Assembly (NCBI RefSeq): GCF_921294215.1
Contig: NZ_CAKLDM010000001.1
Location: forward strand, 930,001 to 994,000
Direction: 5' to 3'
Source: Vibrio marisflavi CECT 7928
Lineage (GTDB): Bacteria; Pseudomonadota; Gammaproteobacteria; Enterobacterales; Vibrionaceae
Length of the DNA: 64,000 bases
This document shows positions 38,863 to 48,052 of this stretch, piece after piece (position 1 is the first letter of the stretch; every line of letters starts with the position of its first letter). Below the pieces are notes generated by a model. That model saw only the letters and a program-made list of their open reading frames with translations. It had not been told where the DNA came from and searched no databases. A program made the position numbers and the translations under genes.

Positions 38863-39888
38863 ATGAACACTTCAAATATCGATGTTATCACTTCATCGAA
38901 ACCTGAATTGAACCGTAATTTTAGAATTGAGCGTATCAAAGCTCCCCATATATCTAAGATTATTAGAATCATTCTAAATTTAAACTATACAAACAAGGTA
39001 ACGTTATTCTGTTACCTACTAACTTTAGCGTTATCCGTGTTTTCGGTGTGTGTGAACAGCATGCTTACACATTATTCTTCAGGAGAAACCTATTACACTA
39101 AGTATTTATTTCTAACAATGTTACTCTGCACCCTGATGTTATTAGTGCGCATATACCGAAAGCACCTACCTGCTATAAAGCTGTTTGTGCCACTACTCTG
39201 TGCTTTTTTTTCGCTTGTAATAGTATTAACTTTTTCAAATGTATTAAGGTTTACGCCGATCCATACGATTGATCTTACGCTATATAAATTAGACCTTATG
39301 TTGGGAATAGATCAGAACCAGATTATGAATTGGGTCTTCAGTCACAAGTACTTGGTATTAGTGCTAAGGCTTGCATACGCTTCATTAGGCTTTCAAGTCA
39401 TATTCTTGACCTTGCCAATCTTTATTTTCTTTAGCCAAAAAAGCAGTGAATCTTTTTTGGCTAAGCTCGCTCTTGTTAACCTATTGGGTTTGACTATCTA
39501 CTATTTTTTTCCGACAGCTTCTCCAGCCAGTGTCTTGAGCCATCAACACTTAGTCAGTGGCCAAATAAACCTTGCTCTAGCATTTAAGCAAATTCACCAA
39601 GGAATTATACCGAGCGACCTTGGAGATGGTCTGATTAGTTTTCCTTCTTTTCATATCATCTGGTCAACTCTCTATACCTATACTTTCAGGACTAAACGCT
39701 GGGTTTTCTACCCATTGCTCGTGCTTAACGCAATATTAGCTTGCTCGACTTTTTTACTTGGTTGGCATTATTTTGTAGATATTGTCGGTGGCTGGTTTGT
39801 CATGGCTGTCGCTATCTTTGTTGTTGATGTGTACCCAAAACTTTCTTATAAAAACAACAAACAGAAGACTCAAACATGTAATGCATAG
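38863..39888 (+). CDS. PAP2-family membrane phosphatase-like protein
   Basis: 341 residues with about six membrane helices and the PAP2 signature in two parts: SFPSFHIIWSTLYTY (His acceptor) and GWHYFVDIVGGWFV. The Lys/Arg phosphate loop usual before the SFPS motif is weakly visible, as in the inositolphosphotransferase-like branch. It may dephosphorylate or exchange head groups of membrane lipids or polyprenyl pyrophosphates. It follows the OmpA-like gene by about 120 bases with no strong terminator, so it may share the tad transcript, but functional connection is unproven. Confidence 0.78.
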   Translation: MNTSNIDVITSSKPELNRNFRIERIKAPHISKIIRIILNLNYTNKVTLFCYLLTLALSVFSVCVNSMLTHYSSGETYYTKYLFLTMLLCTLMLLVRIYRKHLPAIKLFVPLLCAFFSLVIVLTFSNVLRFTPIHTIDLTLYKLDLMLGIDQNQIMNWVFSHKYLVLVLRLAYASLGFQVIFLTLPIFIFFSQKSSESFLAKLALVNLLGLTIYYFFPTASPASVLSHQHLVSGQINLALAFKQIHQGIIPSDLGDGLISFPSFHIIWSTLYTYTFRTKRWVFYPLLVLNAILACSTFLLGWHYFVDIVGGWFVMAVAIFVVDVYPKLSYKNNKQKTQTCNA

Positions 39889-39924
39889 AGAAAACCGCAT
39901 TTGTAAAAACCGAAGGAAAAGCTC

Positions 39925-39955
39925 AAGTGCGTTACAAAAAGTGACGCACTTTATA
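39925..39955. terminator. terminator between PAP2 and SDR genes
   Basis: AAGTGCGTTAC and GTGACGCACTT pair over 11 positions with one G-U, around AAAAA, followed by TATAT. The flanking genes converge. Confidence 0.82.
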
Positions 39956-39958
39956 TCG

Positions 39959-40711
39959 TCAATAACCTTTAAAAAATCCACCATCCAGCAAAATATTCTG
40001 CCCCGTCATATGATTTGCTAGCGGCCCAAGCAGCGATAATACTGCGTCAGCGACTTCCTCAACTGAAGCATACTTTTTAAGTGGAATATTAGACACTTCA
40101 TCTTGCATGAGCTCTTCAAAAGGCACGCCAGCTTGTTCCGCTTTACCTTTAAGCTTGTCAGTGTATGCTTTTGTCATCACTCCTCCTAAAGAAAGAGTGT
40201 TCACTGAAATTCCCTTTTCACCTAACGCTAGAGCCATTGTCTTGGCCTGACCTAACCATGCGTTTCTCAAACAATTATTCATTGCATAATGACTCATCGC
40301 AGATTTAGTACTCAAACCCGAGATCAACACGACCTTCGCGCCATTGTTCAACGCCTCACGCTCCACTAGCCCTTTCAATAAACTCAGCGGCTTAACAAAA
40401 TAATTGTTGAACAACTTGAGCCAATCTTGCTCAGACGGAAACACTTTATTTGATGGTGCTACACGTGGAAGAATCAATACCAGATTATCGACTTTACCTT
40501 GTTGAATAATTTGGCTAGTGCACTGTTCAACACTTGCCGAGTCAAAAAAGTCCAATTGATAAAGCTCAGATGAAGCTTCAAGGTTAGCAGCCAATTTTGC
40601 TAGTTTATTTAGATCTCTTGACGCCAAAAGCAACTTGTCATTGCCCGATACTCGCCTAGCAATTTCGGCGCCTATCCCACTATTGGCGCATGTAATCAAT
40701 GTTCTTTTCAT
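39959..40711 (-). CDS. SDR-fold protein with altered catalytic lysine
   Basis: 250-residue short-chain dehydrogenase-like protein. The nucleotide motif at the start (TCANSGIG, 7-14) and the LASRD turn suggest NAD(P) binding. The catalytic tetrad position reads YAMNN (Tyr142, Asn146), where Lys is expected, while a Ser lies at 131 in LISGLS. Loss of Lys usually weakens or changes redox activity, so the substrate is not predictable. The start is ATG 40711 because AAGG stands six bases upstream; ATG 40717 is too close to that site. No partner gene is evident. Confidence 0.8.
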   Translation of the reverse strand: MKRTLITCANSGIGAEIARRVSGNDKLLLASRDLNKLAKLAANLEASSELYQLDFFDSASVEQCTSQIIQQGKVDNLVLILPRVAPSNKVFPSEQDWLKLFNNYFVKPLSLLKGLVEREALNNGAKVVLISGLSTKSAMSHYAMNNCLRNAWLGQAKTMALALGEKGISVNTLSLGGVMTKAYTDKLKGKAEQAGVPFEELMQDEVSNIPLKKYASVEEVADAVLSLLGPLANHMTGQNILLDGGFFKGY

Positions 40712-40814
40712 TGTCATCCTTTTGTTATCAATGACGGCTTAAGATTGAAACGAGGTGAGAAGCAAGTGTACTATTTGCCCGGAGTCAATTCATAGCAAAA
40801 AAGGCTTAACCTTA

Positions 40815-41336
40815 ATGCAAATCGGTCAACAAAATCCTACAGAAACCCAAGAAGAGATTGAACTAAACCACGGATTTTGGTTATCGACTTATGTGTGGCT
40901 TTCTATACTCGGTTCGCTGGTTGTTATAGGGCTATGCATTGAATCAACGCCTATTTTGCATTGGGTTCATGGTCAGGTTGTTATTGCTACATCAATTATC
41001 GAGCAAATGATGAGTAACTTATTACCGACTCTAAGCTTGTATGGGGTTCAACCCGCTGAATTTACTCGACAGCTTCAAACCATCGCAAATACTCCGTACA
41101 CCATTTCTGATAGTTTATTGATCTCCTATAGCGTGATCGCAACTGTGAACATTGTCGGTTGTATAGGAATTTGGTATTGGCAGAAATGGGGGGTGTACAT
41201 TACCTATTTTGGTATGCTGGTCACTTTCGCTGTAAATTGCTACACCGGATTCAGCACAATCGCATTTGTATCCAACCTCGCCAACGCGTACGCACTATAC
41301 GTACTTATCCGACACAAATGGATGCAATACAACTAG
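40815..41336 (+). CDS. small inner-membrane protein, unknown
   Basis: 173 residues with about four hydrophobic segments (28-45, 90-115, 120-140 and 148-170) and a Glu/Gln-rich N-terminus (QQNPTETQEEIELNHG). Start at ATG 40815, AAGG upstream. I do not recognise the family. It is convergent with the next gene. Confidence 0.62.
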   Translation: MQIGQQNPTETQEEIELNHGFWLSTYVWLSILGSLVVIGLCIESTPILHWVHGQVVIATSIIEQMMSNLLPTLSLYGVQPAEFTRQLQTIANTPYTISDSLLISYSVIATVNIVGCIGIWYWQKWGVYITYFGMLVTFAVNCYTGFSTIAFVSNLANAYALYVLIRHKWMQYN

Positions 41337-41343
41337 CTTACCG

Positions 41344-41652
41344 TTAGTGCTTTACTTTAAAAGCAGTGGGCGTGGAAAACGAAGAATTTTTAGAACAATT
41401 ACTATCATCTGTTGATTTCGCGTTGTCACTTTCGAATTGTAACTCAGCAATCAAACTCGCAAGATCCCCTTGGTGCTCAACGAGGCGACGAATGTTCTTA
41501 AAGTTAGAGTCTGTTCCTGTAACATTGTTGTCAAAGTGGACAAGCTTACCATCGATTGATAGCGAACCAGCAACAGCAACGTCTAACGAACTTGTTAGCT
41601 GCAAAAACTGCTCTAATGCTAACTCCAAAGCAAATTTATCTTTGGTTCTCAT
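41344..41652 (-). CDS. 102-residue hypothetical protein
   Basis: A soluble, acidic protein with an N-terminal helix (KDKFALELALEQFLQLTSSL), a strand-rich middle (GSLSIDGKLVHFDNN) and a Ser/Asn-rich tail. ATG 41652 has a good ribosome site (TTAGGAG) that also carries the tail of a possible tiny upstream frame ending at 41662. An opposing open frame on the + strand is less protein-like. No family recognised. Confidence 0.55.
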   Translation of the reverse strand: MRTKDKFALELALEQFLQLTSSLDVAVAGSLSIDGKLVHFDNNVTGTDSNFKNIRRLVEHQGDLASLIAELQFESDNAKSTDDSNCSKNSSFSTPTAFKVKH

Positions 41653-42145
41653 ACCTAACTCCTAAATCAGCTCAATGAAATCTTCATCCCAGCTAGACGA
41701 TTTACTATTGGTATAAATCAAATTACCTTCAATTACAGCACATTACAACGAGAATAATTGTGCAAATTAGCGCTATGGTAACAATTAAATTTTTTATATT
41801 ATTATTTTTATCAATAGTGATAATGGTACAATTTACTATAGGAGTCACGTAAACGCCGTTCCTCTGACATAGTCCTGACATTATTACCTCAGTGTGTCTA
41901 ACTAAGTTGCTAACGGATACAACTCAAGATACTATTGCGCCTCACTTCTAAACGAGATTACGTCAAATGAACAACTAATTCTGTCATCCTTTTATTTTTT
42001 CCATTGGATTTTCAGGGTTAGTCGGCGTATTCAATCGTCAAATTATTTGTGCATTCGATTCTGCAACTTTTTAGCATGCAACGTTGTTGGGCAGTTCTTT
42101 GAAAGCACATTCGCGCCCCTAACCCTCCAGAACAGGAGGCATATT
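41653..42145. other. intergenic region before the methyltransferase
   Basis: About 490 AT-rich bases. On the minus strand, just upstream of the 41652 gene, a short frame (about 19-26 residues, ending SSWDEDFIELI) reads like a protein end but lacks an ATG, so I do not call it. The right part, about 41780-42145, carries promoter-like AT-rich stretches and no gene. Confidence 0.5.
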
Positions 42146-42958
42146 ATGTCCAACCCAAAAACAGATGTTATAAGACACAATAGCCAAGCTTGGGATAAGT
42201 TTGCTAAAGCCGAATGTGATTGGTCAAAGCCAGTATCACAAGAAATCATCTCAAATGCGAAGCAGGGGTCTTGGTCTGTACACATTACCAAAACCGCTTT
42301 AACAGAAGATTGGCTTCCCAAAAATTTGCAGGGCAAGAGAGTACTTTGCCTAGCTTCAGCTGGCGGCCAACAGGCACCAGTTCTAGCCGCTGCTGGCGCA
42401 ATTGTAACTGTCTACGACATATCTCAAGAACAACTTAACAAGGACCGATTTGTTGCCGATAGAGACAATTTAGAGCTCGTTACTAAGCAAGGCGATATGA
42501 GAGATTTGTCTGTCTTCGAGAGTGAGAGTTTCGACTACATAATTTCACCAATCTCAAACTTATATATTCCAGAGTTAAAAAGACTTTGGCATGAATGTTA
42601 TCGAGTACTTAAGACAAACGGTGTACTTCTAGCAAGTTTCTACAATCCTATTTTGTTTGTGTTTGAACGAAATAAGGAGTTGGAAGAACAAGGAATTTTA
42701 AAACCTAAGTACACTTTACCTTACTCGGATGCGACAAGCTTACAAGCTCACGAGTATCAGGCGAAACTCGCTTCGGGTGATGCCATTGTTTTTGGCCACA
42801 CATTAACAGAACAAATCGGGGAGCAAATAAATGCTGGGTTTTCGATCACTGGTTTTTACGAAGATGAACACCCTACCCCTAGGTTCCTTATCGAGAACTA
42901 CATGTCGACGATGATTGCAACGAAAGCAATAAAACGTGCAACAGGCAACACTTGGTAA
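42146..42958 (+). CDS. SAM-dependent class I methyltransferase
   Basis: 270 residues with the Rossmann-type SAM-binding motif I (VLCLASAGGQQAPVLAAAGA, about 64-83), the acidic residue after strand 2 (YDISQEQLN), and post-motif GDMRDLSVFESESFDYI. A typical cytoplasmic small-molecule methyltransferase; the substrate is unknown. ATG 42146 has an ideal AGGAGG upstream, in contrast to the longer frame from 42047. Monocistronic. Confidence 0.85.
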   Translation: MSNPKTDVIRHNSQAWDKFAKAECDWSKPVSQEIISNAKQGSWSVHITKTALTEDWLPKNLQGKRVLCLASAGGQQAPVLAAAGAIVTVYDISQEQLNKDRFVADRDNLELVTKQGDMRDLSVFESESFDYIISPISNLYIPELKRLWHECYRVLKTNGVLLASFYNPILFVFERNKELEEQGILKPKYTLPYSDATSLQAHEYQAKLASGDAIVFGHTLTEQIGEQINAGFSITGFYEDEHPTPRFLIENYMSTMIATKAIKRATGNTW

Positions 42959-43076
42959 CTATCTAGCCATCAACAAGTTAGAACACAGGTGTTGGCTCCC
43001 AGATCGTCAAAATTGTGGGGGTGTCGATGTAATACAATCTGATATGAGCACCAAACTAGAACTCTAAAATAATCAA

Positions 43077-43109
43077 AATCCCCTATAGTGAACGGTACTT
43101 TAGGGGATT
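43077..43109 (-). terminator. terminator for the small membrane protein gene
   Basis: AATCCCCTA and TAGGGGATT form a 9-bp stem with a 15-base loop. On the minus strand it is followed by a T-rich stretch, so it ends the gene at 43148-43387; the plus side has no T-tract. Confidence 0.68.
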
Positions 43110-43147
43110 AATGAAATATTGAACTTGAATCAAAACACTCTAATGAA

Positions 43148-43387
43148 TTATCCAACCCTAGTGCTATGCTGGGCGGCTTCTTTTAGTGGCTCATAACAAA
43201 GGCTTTGATATTCAGGCAAATAAGCGATATTGGATTTACAGCTGACGTAATCAAGTCTCTCGCTACTCATATTTGCTGCTATTGAATGAAGTAACGCTTG
43301 GTGATTGAGAGTGTACCGATATCCTAAAAAACCCAAAACCCCAACCACACCAACAACTAGACCAACTAACACTATTTTTCTTCTCAT
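43148..43387 (-). CDS. 79-residue membrane-anchored hypothetical protein
   Basis: A basic start (MRRKIVLVGLVVGVVGVLGF) gives a single membrane helix, and the rest is periplasmic with two cysteines (SCKS and LCYE) that could pair. ATG has AAGGG six bases upstream. Unknown family. Confidence 0.6.
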   Translation of the reverse strand: MRRKIVLVGLVVGVVGVLGFLGYRYTLNHQALLHSIAANMSSERLDYVSCKSNIAYLPEYQSLCYEPLKEAAQHSTRVG

Positions 43388-43656
43388 CCTTTTCCCTTAA
43401 AGTAAAGTATCGCTAATAAGCACAACATTTCATATCGTATAGTGCCAAAACTCACTTTTCCATCCTTTAACGGGTTCTCGTGTGGTATCTAATTTTTCGT
43501 GAATAGTATTATTTAGGTAACAAATAATTAAGTTTTAAGTTACATAAATATCAGCACAATTAACAATTGGCGCCAGTTCTAATTTGTGATAATTGCAGCG
43601 GAACTGATCACTTAACTCCCCTATATTGTGTTTTTCCATGCCGTAAGTGAATATCT

Positions 43657-44373
43657 ATGTTCGAATATAGCAACAAACTCATCCAAGCATTAGAGCAGCT
43701 TTTTCTCAATAACGAACAAACTATCCAGCAAGCGTCGCAAATGTTTGCCGATGCAATCATTCATGACAACATGATTCAAATATTAGGAACCGGTCATTCC
43801 CATATGATTGGGCTAGAGGGTTTTATCCGGGCCGGAGGTTTAGGCAATATCAATGCAATATTAGACTCTACCGTTCTAACTTCAGATGGAGCGCTACGCG
43901 GCTCAAAGCTAGAGAAACTAAGTGGACTAGCCGAAATTTTGTGGCAGGAGCAAAATATCAACGAACATGATGTCATTGTCGTGGTATCCAACTCTGGCAG
44001 GAATGCCCTCCCGGTTGAGTTTGCTCAACTTGCTAAACAGAAAGGCCACAAAGTTATCGCCATCACTTCAGTGGAGCAATCAAGCAAGTATCCAAGTCGT
44101 CACCAAAGTGGACAAAAACTTATGGACATCGCAGATATCATCTTAGATAACCGCGTTCCTAGTGGTGATGGACTGTGTGAAATTAATGGCCGCGTAACCG
44201 GCGCGTTTTCCAGCCTTTCAGGTATGGCACTTATCAATACGATTTGCACGGAAGCGCAAAAAATCGCCTTAGAGCAAGGAGTGACACCGCTGATCTTTGG
44301 TAGCCAAAATGTCGATGGCTTCAACAATGATGATGTGTATGAGCATTTCAAAGGCCGATTAAAGGCGATGTGA
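43657..44373 (+). CDS. SIS-domain sugar isomerase-like protein (UPF0309 type)
   Basis: 238 residues, one SIS domain: GTGHSHMIGLEGFIRAGG (about 45-62), VVVSNSGRNALPVE (about 110-123) and the C-terminal GAFSSLSGMALINTICTEA. SIS domains bind phosphorylated sugars, acting as isomerases or regulators. Members of this branch occur beside amino-sugar genes, but no such gene is here, so the substrate is open. The ribosome site is weak. A good terminator follows. Confidence 0.85.
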   Translation: MFEYSNKLIQALEQLFLNNEQTIQQASQMFADAIIHDNMIQILGTGHSHMIGLEGFIRAGGLGNINAILDSTVLTSDGALRGSKLEKLSGLAEILWQEQNINEHDVIVVVSNSGRNALPVEFAQLAKQKGHKVIAITSVEQSSKYPSRHQSGQKLMDIADIILDNRVPSGDGLCEINGRVTGAFSSLSGMALINTICTEAQKIALEQGVTPLIFGSQNVDGFNNDDVYEHFKGRLKAM

Positions 44374-44397
44374 TTTCCACTTAAAATTGGCGTTGTA

Positions 44398-44432
44398 TGA
44401 AGTTATCGCATCCACATGCGATAACTTTCATC
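44398..44432. terminator. terminator after the SIS gene
   Basis: AAGTTATCGCAT and ATGCGATAACTT form a perfect 12-bp stem with a 4-base loop. The T-tract is modest; it may serve both flanking convergent genes. Confidence 0.78.
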
Positions 44433-44456
44433 TATATAGTGGGCGATTTTTGCGAC

Positions 44457-44903
44457 TTAAACGTGCTTAACGTAGTTAAAAAATTCCGTATCTCGCTGAT
44501 AATCATTTTTTTCATATAGCTGCTGAGCTTTCAAATTATCTACTGCCGTGCTCAACATCAAAAACGATGCGTTCGTTTCTTTTGCAAGAGCGTCAGCCTG
44601 ATCTAGTAGCATTTGAGCAACGCCTTGGCAGCGGGCTGACTCCGCAACAAATAGATCGTAGAGCAGCCATGTATTTTGCATCTCTAACGAGCAAAAAAGC
44701 GGATATAGCTGCATAAAACCAACATATCGCCCTTCTTCGTCTGCAACGTAGTAAATTGTAGATTCATTTTTCTTAAGTCGATCCTGCAAAAACTGCTCTG
44801 GATTCTTGTCGGTATAATCAACTTGATAAAACGTTAAATATTCTTTAAATAATCCTGAAACTTTATCTAGGTCATCCGTGGCAGCTTTGTAAACTTCGAA
44901 CAT
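44457..44903 (-). CDS. GNAT-family N-acetyltransferase
   Basis: 148 residues with the GNAT motifs: FVAESARCQGVAQMLLDQAD (acetyl-CoA loop, Arg/Gln-x-x-Gly type) and FLMLSTAVDNLKAQQLYEKN near the end. It would transfer acetyl from acetyl-CoA to an amine; substrate not predictable. The start is ATG 44903, with GGAG six bases upstream. The gene lies behind the nuo operon terminator, in the same direction but separate. Confidence 0.85.
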   Translation of the reverse strand: MFEVYKAATDDLDKVSGLFKEYLTFYQVDYTDKNPEQFLQDRLKKNESTIYYVADEEGRYVGFMQLYPLFCSLEMQNTWLLYDLFVAESARCQGVAQMLLDQADALAKETNASFLMLSTAVDNLKAQQLYEKNDYQRDTEFFNYVKHV

Positions 44904-45008
44904 TATGTTCTCCAGACCTCTATCTTTTATCAACGTTCTGTATAGTACTCCTTAGAGCGCGATTGTGTATGACCTATCTCAACAATCCAAGCTATCAAGA
45001 TCACCCCT

Positions 45009-45041
45009 ACAAAAAAGCCCCGCTAGAAAAGCGGGGCTTAT
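45009..45041 (-). terminator. terminator of the nuo operon
   Basis: AAGCCCCGCT and AGCGGGGCTT form a 10-bp GC-rich stem with a 5-base loop. On the minus strand it is followed by a run of T, placed 30 bases past the nuoN stop codon. Confidence 0.92.
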
Positions 45042-45068
45042 AAGGACGTTACTGCTTAAGCAATACAA

Positions 45069-46541
45069 TTAAAACATAAAGTTAAATACTGCTTGAGCAA
45101 AGATACCGAAGGCTAATGTGCCAATTGCACAAATCGCGATAACTAAAGCTGGACCAAACGCTGTAGGCTCTGCTGCTACAGTTCCGTCAGTGTTTACTAC
45201 TACATTTACTGATTCATCTGCTTCGCTAGACTCTTGCTTAGCAAATAGTGCTAGCAATATTCTTAGGTAGTAGAAGATCGACACAGCTGAACCAAGTACT
45301 GCGAGTAGTACAAAGCCTAGGTGGCCATTTGCAAGTACATCTGAGAACAAGAAGAACTTAGCAAAGAAACCTGCTGTTGGCGGAATACCTGCTAGGGACA
45401 ATACTGAGATTGCCATAGCAACACCTGCTAGAGGGAAACGACGGCCTAAGCCACGGTATCCATCCAATTCACCCGTTGGGTTGTATTTACCAAGCATAGT
45501 AATCACAGCAAACGCGACCATATTCATAATGGCATAGCTAAAGCCGTAATACGCCGCTGCGCGAACAGAATGTGCCATTGATAGTGAATCATTTGGAATC
45601 ACACTAGCCAGCGCCATCATTACGTAACCAAACTGCGCAACAGATGAATAAGCAAGGATACGCTTAGCGTTTGTTTGACGTAGTGCCAACAAGTTACCAA
45701 AGATAATGCTTAGGAACACAAGAGCCCAAAGAACACTTTCTAGGTGATACCAAAGCGGCTCAATCTGTAGCGCAAAGCTGATAAGGAATGTCAGCATAGC
45801 AATTTTAGCGATACTACCGATGAACGCCATCACAGGCGCAGGAGATGCTTGGAATACGTCAGCTAACCAAGTGTGGAACGGAGCAAGTGCCAACTCAAAA
45901 GCAATACCAACCAGCAAGAAAATGATACCCATGATCGCTAGTAGTGGAATCGCGTGAGCATTTCCAAGTGCTTCTGGGATCTGGTCAATCACTAGAGTGC
46001 CTGTACCGAAGTAAATCAGTGCAATACCAAACATAAAGAACGCAGCTGCAACCGTTGCTGTGATTGCATACTTAATCGCACCTTCAACAGCACCTTTGCG
46101 GCGTGGGTTCCACGCAACAAGAGCGAACATAGGGATCGCCACTGTTTCCATACCAATGAATGCTGCAAGCAAATTCACTGATGAAACAAGTAGGAAAGTA
46201 CCCAATACTGCAATCAAGACGAGCCCATAGAACTCTTCATCAACGTGCTTGTTCAGTGCTGGATAGTTTTGAGCCAATAAAATTGTCGCTAAACCACCTG
46301 CTGCAAACAGCTCGAAAGCAACCAAAACAAAGTGGTTAATTTCGACGAAGTTTTCGATTCGGTGATCACTACCAAACAGTGTACCTACTTGGAACATCGT
46401 TGCCAGTAAGACAACGATAGAGCCAATGTAAGGGATTTGATTGTTCTTTTTGCCCGGCAATACGCCGAGCAATAAAACGATTAACGCACCAATACCAACA
46501 AAAGCATAAGGCAATACATAAGTTAAATCATGGAGTGACAT
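45069..46541 (-). CDS. nuoN: NADH-quinone oxidoreductase subunit N
   Basis: 490 residues, 14 predicted membrane helices, antiporter-like subunit of the complex I membrane arm that carries protons. The central region LAPFHTWLADVFQASPAPVM has the invariant HxWxPD-type motif, and FVSLAGIP-type text (SVLSLAGIPPTAGFFAKFF) is typical of NuoN. Last gene of the operon, overlapping nuoM by 14 bases. Confidence 0.96.
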   Translation of the reverse strand: MSLHDLTYVLPYAFVGIGALIVLLLGVLPGKKNNQIPYIGSIVVLLATMFQVGTLFGSDHRIENFVEINHFVLVAFELFAAGGLATILLAQNYPALNKHVDEEFYGLVLIAVLGTFLLVSSVNLLAAFIGMETVAIPMFALVAWNPRRKGAVEGAIKYAITATVAAAFFMFGIALIYFGTGTLVIDQIPEALGNAHAIPLLAIMGIIFLLVGIAFELALAPFHTWLADVFQASPAPVMAFIGSIAKIAMLTFLISFALQIEPLWYHLESVLWALVFLSIIFGNLLALRQTNAKRILAYSSVAQFGYVMMALASVIPNDSLSMAHSVRAAAYYGFSYAIMNMVAFAVITMLGKYNPTGELDGYRGLGRRFPLAGVAMAISVLSLAGIPPTAGFFAKFFLFSDVLANGHLGFVLLAVLGSAVSIFYYLRILLALFAKQESSEADESVNVVVNTDGTVAAEPTAFGPALVIAICAIGTLAFGIFAQAVFNFMF

Positions 46542-48036
46542 ACATTACCCCTTTAATAATTGCGTGAGTCAGTTCTACAGGTTTAGCATTAACCAAATCT
46601 GCTGTTGAGTGCGCCATAAGCTGCAATAGATAGTTAGGATCTAGACCTACCCAGAAAATGCCAATAACCAATACTGCTGCAATCATTTTCTCACGAGCAG
46701 TTAAGTCAAGAATGTCACGTGATTGGTTCTCTTCAGAGATAGGACCAAGCATTGAACGACCGTAAGCTTTTAGGAAGTAAACCACACCCAGTAGAATTGA
46801 GAATGCAGCCACACTTGCCCACAATGGTGAAGTACTAAAGCTACCCACTAGAAGTAGGATTTCACCAGCAAAGTTAGCTAGGCCAGGAACGCCAACACTT
46901 GCAACCATCAAGAATACAAGGAAAACACCGATACCTGGGATAACTTTGTATAGGCCACCCATTTTCTTCATGTCACCTTCGTAACCACGAGATTGAAGCA
47001 TACCAACAACCGCGAACAGACCAGCAACTGATAGACCGTGAGCAACTAGCTGAAGTACCGCACCGTTTAGAGCTTGTAGCTGCCAAGCAAAGATTGCTAG
47101 AACAACAAGGTTCATGTGACTAACACTTGAATAAGCAATCACGTTACGAATATCGCTTTGTCTAAATGCTAGGAATGCGCCGTAAAGTGTACCAATTGCA
47201 CCTAATGCCATGCCGATGTCAGCGAACTGATGCATCGCATCAGGGAAGATAGCTAGACAGAAACGTAAAATACCGTAAGCACCCACGTTCGCCATTACAC
47301 CAGAAAGCAACATTGTTACTGCTGGGTTACCTTCACGATAAGTATCAGGAGCCCAGAAGTGGAATGGGAAACCCGGTACTTTGATTAGGAACGCAATCAA
47401 GAAGCCCGCTAAAACAAACTTCGACATAGTGCCTGTTAGTGGGTGACTTGCTAGGTAGAAGTAATCGAACGTCATGTGACCTGTTACGTGTACGTTTACT
47501 AGGTAAAGTACGATAAGAGACACTAGCATCAGCAAAGAGCCAGTGATGGTCACAATCATGAACTTAAGCGCTGCTTTCTTCGTACCCGCCGAACCCCAGA
47601 AGCTCAACATAAAGTAGATCGGGATTAGCATTAGTTCCCAGAACACGTAGAACAACAGTAGGTCTAGTGCCAAGAACGCACCGATAATGCCACTTAGCGT
47701 TACAAGCATCAGTGGACCAAAAGCATTCCAGCGGTCAACTTGTTTCCAAGCCGTCATGATAGAGACAAGGAACAGTGCACAACTTAGGCCAATCAGGCTT
47801 AAACTGATGCCATCGATGCTGAGCAAGTATTGGACCCCAAAGTCAGGGATCCAGTTAAGACGCTCGGTCATAGAGAAGCCATGTACATGGCCAGAGGTAA
47901 AGATCCACGCCACCATCAAGCACTCGATGACGACCGCAGAAAGCGTCAGTGAGCGAGCTAGCTCAGGTTGTTTGCGACAACCTAGCCATATCAGCACTGC
48001 TGCGATAAGCGGGAAGAAAATCAATAAACTAAGCAT
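46528..48036 (-). CDS. nuoM: NADH-quinone oxidoreductase subunit M
   Basis: 502 residues, antiporter-like membrane subunit of complex I. FHFWAPDTYREGNPAVTMLL (the lysine/histidine channel region) and FVFWELMLIPIYFML-type segments (LFYVFWELMLIPIYF, with the essential Glu) are typical. It starts 16 bases after nuoL. Confidence 0.97.
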   Translation of the reverse strand: MLSLLIFFPLIAAVLIWLGCRKQPELARSLTLSAVVIECLMVAWIFTSGHVHGFSMTERLNWIPDFGVQYLLSIDGISLSLIGLSCALFLVSIMTAWKQVDRWNAFGPLMLVTLSGIIGAFLALDLLLFYVFWELMLIPIYFMLSFWGSAGTKKAALKFMIVTITGSLLMLVSLIVLYLVNVHVTGHMTFDYFYLASHPLTGTMSKFVLAGFLIAFLIKVPGFPFHFWAPDTYREGNPAVTMLLSGVMANVGAYGILRFCLAIFPDAMHQFADIGMALGAIGTLYGAFLAFRQSDIRNVIAYSSVSHMNLVVLAIFAWQLQALNGAVLQLVAHGLSVAGLFAVVGMLQSRGYEGDMKKMGGLYKVIPGIGVFLVFLMVASVGVPGLANFAGEILLLVGSFSTSPLWASVAAFSILLGVVYFLKAYGRSMLGPISEENQSRDILDLTAREKMIAAVLVIGIFWVGLDPNYLLQLMAHSTADLVNAKPVELTHAIIKGVMYVTP

Positions 48037-48052
48037 AAATAAACCTTATTGA

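Noticed and set aside
41366-41665. 99-residue + strand frame opposite the 41344-41652 gene
   Set aside because: It is antisense to a frame with a better ribosome site and lacks its own.
41653-41745. Tiny minus-strand frame ending SSWDEDFIELI
   Set aside because: No ATG, GTG or convincing TTG start with a ribosome site at a good distance; too short to support.
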